Below, one piece after another: positions 30,461 through 33,317 of a stretch of DNA of 33,317 nucleotides. Numbering within the stretch: position 1 is the stretch's first letter; each line of letters begins with the position of its first letter. The DNA comes from Elusimicrobia bacterium GWF2_62_30 (lineage in GTDB: Bacteria; Elusimicrobiota; Elusimicrobia; Elusimicrobiales; UBA9959), in the NCBI GenBank assembly GCA_001799995.1, contig MGUK01000036.1, positions 1-33,317 on the forward strand. The letters are read 5' to 3'. Under the pieces are notes generated by a model, which worked only from the letters and a program-made list of their open reading frames with translations, ran no database searches and was not told the DNA's origin. Both the position numbers and the translations under genes were made by a program.

Positions 30461-33317
30461 ATGAAAAATATTAAAAACCTCAAAACTCTCAACAATGGAT
30501 TGTTAGTACTGTTCATAACTTTGGCAACTGCGGCAAACCCGGTGTTCGGGGCCGTTCCGGAATTGATCAATTTCCAGGGAAAGCTTGCTAACTCGGCCGG
30601 TACTCCGGTCACCGCACCGGTTTCCATGGTGTTTAGATTTTATACAACCCCGACCTCGCCCACGCCGGTCTGGACCGAAAGCCAGGAGGTGACACCGGAC
30701 GCTTATGGTATTTACAGCGTACTATTGGGCTCGGCTACGCCTTTCAGCACTTTCAACATAAGTTTCTCCACCGCTTACTGGCTGGGGGTGGCGGTAGGGA
30801 CCGACGGTGAAATGCTGCCCCGCTACCAGCTGGTTTCCTCGGCTTACTCTTTATATTCCTTAAACAGCGCCACTGCCGCCTGGGCGGGAGGCGCGGATTG
30901 GGCCACGATAACCAACAAATCAGCGGTAACTGCACAGGGGAACGTTTTTAACGGCGCGAGCCAGCTTGTGCTGATGGACACCGACGGCTTTCTGCCGGCA
31001 TTGAACGGCTCGAAGCTGACGAACATGGCGACGGCCGCCCTTGCCGACGGCTCTGTGACTACGGTGAAACTGGCCAATAACGCCGTCACCGACGCTAAGG
31101 TGTCTTTGTCGATCGCGGCTATCAGCTCGGGTAAATTCGGGGACAACCGCGTGGCGATAAGCACCCAGGCCATTTCGGGCGGCATTTATAATACGGCGGG
31201 CAGGCTTGTGCAGCTTGGCGCGGACGGCTTTTTGCCGGTATTGAACGGTTCAAACCTGACAAGTCTTACAAAGGCGCAGGTGGGGCTGGACAGCGCGGAC
31301 AACACCTCCGACGCCGCCAAGCCGGTGTCTACGCTGCAGCAGACGGCGCTTAACCTGAAGGCCAACCTGGCCGGCGCGACATTCACCGGCGCGATCTCAG
31401 CCACGAACCTGTCGGGCAGCAATACCGGCGACGAGACCGCCGTTACGATAAAGAGCGCGCTGGGCGCCGCCACCTCGCTGGCTGACGGTTACCTGACTTC
31501 CGCCGACTGGGCCGCCTTTAACGACAAGCTGGCCCCTAGCGGGAACGGTTCGTTGCTGACGGGCATGAGCGCAGGGCAGGTGGGGCTGGGCAGCGTGGAT
31601 AATACTTCCGACGCCGCCAAGCCCGTGTCTACGCTGCAGCAGACGGCGCTTAACCTGAAGGCCAACCTGGCCGGCGCGACATTCACCGGCGCGATCTCAG
31701 CCACGAACCTGTCGGGCAGCAATGCCGGCGACGAGACCGCTGCTACGATAAAGACTAAACTTGGCGCGGCCACCGCATCCACGGACGGCTACCTGACTTC
31801 CGTTAACTGGGGCACGTTCAACAGCAAGCTGTCGTCCACCGGGAATGGTTCAGGCCTTACCGGTCTTACAAAGGCGCAGGTAGGGCTGGACAGCGCGGAC
31901 AATACCTCCGACGCCGCCAAGCCTGTGTCCACGCTGCAGCAGGCGGCGCTTAACCTGAAGGCCAACCTGGCCGGCGCGACATTCACCGGCGCGATCTCGG
32001 CCACGAACCTTTCCGGCAGCAATACCGGCGACGAGACCGCCGTTACGATAAAGAGCGCGCTGGGCGCGGCCACCGCATCTGCGGACGGTTACCTGACTTC
32101 CGCCGACTGGGCCGCCTTTAACGACAAGCTGGCCCCTGGCGGGAACGGTTCGTTGCTGACGGGCATGACCGCGGGGCAGGTGGGGTTGGGCAGCGTGGAT
32201 GACACCTCCGACGCCGCCAAGCCTGTGTCTACGCTGCAGCAGACGGCGCTTAACCTGAAGGCCAACCTGGCCGGCGCGACATTCACCGGCGCAATTTCCG
32301 CCACAAACCTGTCGGGCAGCAATGCCGGCGACGAGACCGTCGCTACGATAAAGACCAAGCTTGGCGCGGCCACCGCACTGGCGGACGGCTATCTGACTTC
32401 CGTTAACTGGGCCACGTTCAACAGCAAGCTGTCGCCCACCGGGAGTGGTTCAAGCCTTACCGGTCTTACAAAGGCACAGGTGGGGCTGGACAACGCGGAC
32501 AATACCTCCGACGCCGCGAAGCCTGTGTCCACGCTGCAGCAGACAGCGCTTAACCTGAAGGCCAACCTGGCGTCGCCCGCGTTCACCGGCACGGTTACGG
32601 GCATCACAAGCGCGATGGTGGGCCTGGGCAGCGCAAACAATACGGCTGATGCGGAAAAACCCGTGTCGTCTTTTCAGCAGGCGGCGCTGGACCTGAAGGC
32701 CGACCTTACCGGCGCGACATTTACCGGCGCGATCACGGCTCCCAACTTATCGGGAACCAACACCGGCGACCAGACCACTATAACCGGCAACGCGGGTACC
32801 GTGACCAACGGCGTTTATACTACAGGGTCTTACGCAGACCCGTCGTGGATAACCAGCCTGGCTATCAGCAAGATAGACCTGTCCACCGTGACCGCGGCAA
32901 TAACCACGCTGCAGCTCACCCTTTCCACCGCGGTCTATACCACCGGGAACCAGACCATAGGCGGGATAAAAACATTCACAAGCGCCATTGCCGGGGATAT
33001 TACCGGCAACGCGGCCACGGTGACAACGAACGCTAACCTTACCGGCGTAGTGACGAGCGTGGGCAACGTTACCTCGATCGGGGCCGGAGTTATTGCCGAC
33101 GGTATGCTGGCAAACACGGCGGTCGCTACCCTATCCAATACCAACACGGGGGACGATGCCGTCAACGCCCTGTACAGCGGGCTGGTGACGAACGCCACCC
33201 ATACGGGCGACGCTACGGGCGCCACGGCCCTTACCGTGGTAAAAATAAACGGCACCTCGCTTGCCGGTCTCGCTACCGGTATTTTGAAGAACACCACGGG
33301 CACGGGCGTGCCGAGTA
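30461..33317 (+). CDS. Very long repetitive surface protein, tail-fibre-like, 3' end beyond the window
   Basis: The ATG at 30461 follows GGAGG by 6 bases. The frame stays open for 952 codons to the window end. Residues 1-30 form a signal peptide (GLLVLFITLATAANPVFGA). Residues about 32-140 match a recurrent exported domain ('LINFQGKLANSAGTPV ... SMVFRFYTTP ... VWTESQEV ... YGIYSVLLGS ... YWLGVAVGTDGEMLPRYQLVSSAYS'). Then come degenerate 'DGFLPxLNGSxLT' units and, from residue 270, 100-residue repeats (NTSDAAKPVSTLQQTALNLKAN, ATFTGAISATNLSGSN, DGYLTSxxWxxFNxKL) like phage tail-fibre shafts. The visible end (LTGVVTSVGNVTSIG, LATGILKNTTGTG) is also tail-fibre-like. It is the third gene of the promoter B operon, so it is likely displayed on the cell surface with the PorV-like barrel. 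No phage genes are nearby. Confidence 0.85.
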   Translation, partial: MKNIKNLKTLNNGLLVLFITLATAANPVFGAVPELINFQGKLANSAGTPVTAPVSMVFRFYTTPTSPTPVWTESQEVTPDAYGIYSVLLGSATPFSTFNISFSTAYWLGVAVGTDGEMLPRYQLVSSAYSLYSLNSATAAWAGGADWATITNKSAVTAQGNVFNGASQLVLMDTDGFLPALNGSKLTNMATAALADGSVTTVKLANNAVTDAKVSLSIAAISSGKFGDNRVAISTQAISGGIYNTAGRLVQLGADGFLPVLNGSNLTSLTKAQVGLDSADNTSDAAKPVSTLQQTALNLKANLAGATFTGAISATNLSGSNTGDETAVTIKSALGAATSLADGYLTSADWAAFNDKLAPSGNGSLLTGMSAGQVGLGSVDNTSDAAKPVSTLQQTALNLKANLAGATFTGAISATNLSGSNAGDETAATIKTKLGAATASTDGYLTSVNWGTFNSKLSSTGNGSGLTGLTKAQVGLDSADNTSDAAKPVSTLQQAALNLKANLAGATFTGAISATNLSGSNTGDETAVTIKSALGAATASADGYLTSADWAAFNDKLAPGGNGSLLTGMTAGQVGLGSVDDTSDAAKPVSTLQQTALNLKANLAGATFTGAISATNLSGSNAGDETVATIKTKLGAATALADGYLTSVNWATFNSKLSPTGSGSSLTGLTKAQVGLDNADNTSDAAKPVSTLQQTALNLKANLASPAFTGTVTGITSAMVGLGSANNTADAEKPVSSFQQAALDLKADLTGATFTGAITAPNLSGTNTGDQTTITGNAGTVTNGVYTTGSYADPSWITSLAISKIDLSTVTAAITTLQLTLSTAVYTTGNQTIGGIKTFTSAIAGDITGNAATVTTNANLTGVVTSVGNVTSIGAGVIADGMLANTAVATLSNTNTGDDAVNALYSGLVTNATHTGDATGATALTVVKINGTSLAGLATGILKNTTGTGVPS
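31268..32567 (+). repeat. 300-bp tandem repeats in A-B-A-B-A order
   Basis: Units begin at 31268, 31568, 31868, 32168 and 32468 (the last is partial), exactly 300 bp apart. Units 1, 3 and 5 begin with codons for TKAQVGLD; units 2 and 4 begin with (S/T)AGQVGLG. The linkers between them alternate accordingly, giving a 600-bp higher-order unit. Central segments (coding TLQQTALNLKANLAGATFTGAIS) are almost identical at DNA level. Confidence 0.92.

Noticed and set aside
31186-32640. Five minus-strand frames of 83-97 codons spaced every 300 bp
   Set aside because: They are the reverse reading of the 300-bp repeats of the long surface protein, so the regular spacing reflects the repeat and not a gene family.
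30461-33317. Prophage tail module
   Set aside because: Only the fibre-like repeats look phage-like. There are no other tail, capsid, integrase or lysis genes, and the protein has a signal peptide and an N-terminal exported domain.

Overview
The window looks like chromosomal DNA from a GC-rich, diderm (LPS-bearing) bacterium. Lipid A genes (lpxB, an msbA-like exporter), several predicted outer-membrane beta-barrels, a PorV/PorQ-like barrel with thrombospondin type-3 repeats and a 'PNPF' C-terminal domain, and a very long repetitive surface protein together suggest Elusimicrobiota or a related candidate lineage. That placement is inference from gene content. I see no rRNA, tRNA, CRISPR array, transposase gene or prophage module.

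Layout. (1) 1-4402, minus strand: Gfo/Idh/MocA oxidoreductase, lpxB and msbA as a tight operon, then a 127-bp inverted-repeat element and the start of a ZIP-type metal transporter. (2) 4571-7776: a TIGR02147-like regulator (+) converging on a four-S1-domain protein (-), then a secreted protein of unknown function. (3) 7798-12172: REP-like palindromes, a secreted GH13 alpha-amylase, a polysaccharide deacetylase, a convergent DUF4105 protein and a glyoxalase I. (4) 12368-33317: a 21-kb signalling and cell-envelope region. It encodes a CheB-CheR-PAS-histidine kinase fusion with its NarL-type regulator, a barrel protein with a receiver-only regulator, and a six-gene operon (NarL regulator, GAF-PAS protein lacking an ATPase domain, lipoprotein, histidine kinase, BON protein, AI-2E-family permease). 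A small barrel gene diverges from a Ca-type P-type ATPase gene, and a three-gene surface operon runs off the end of the window.

The main discovery is that every transcription unit in region 4 appears to start from the same promoter design. I find six copies (five on +, one on -): a site resembling GTARTANTAC, a second related site exactly 22 bp downstream, no recognisable -35 box, and a TATACT-like -10 hexamer starting 58 or 59 bp after the start of site 1. Two full-length LuxR-type (NarL/FixJ) response regulators and two histidine kinases are encoded within the set. The simplest reading is a self-contained, autoregulated phosphorelay regulon controlling envelope proteins, ion transport and surface display. 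The stimulus is unknown.

Other points of note: three tandem near-identical PAS repeats (exactly 372 bp each) in the hybrid kinase, a response regulator whose DNA-binding domain is replaced by a short basic tail, a probable 1-base contraction that ends the TSP3-repeat protein early, 300-bp tandem repeats arranged in 600-bp alternation in the terminal surface protein, and an amylase promoter whose -35 box lies in a REP-like half-palindrome.
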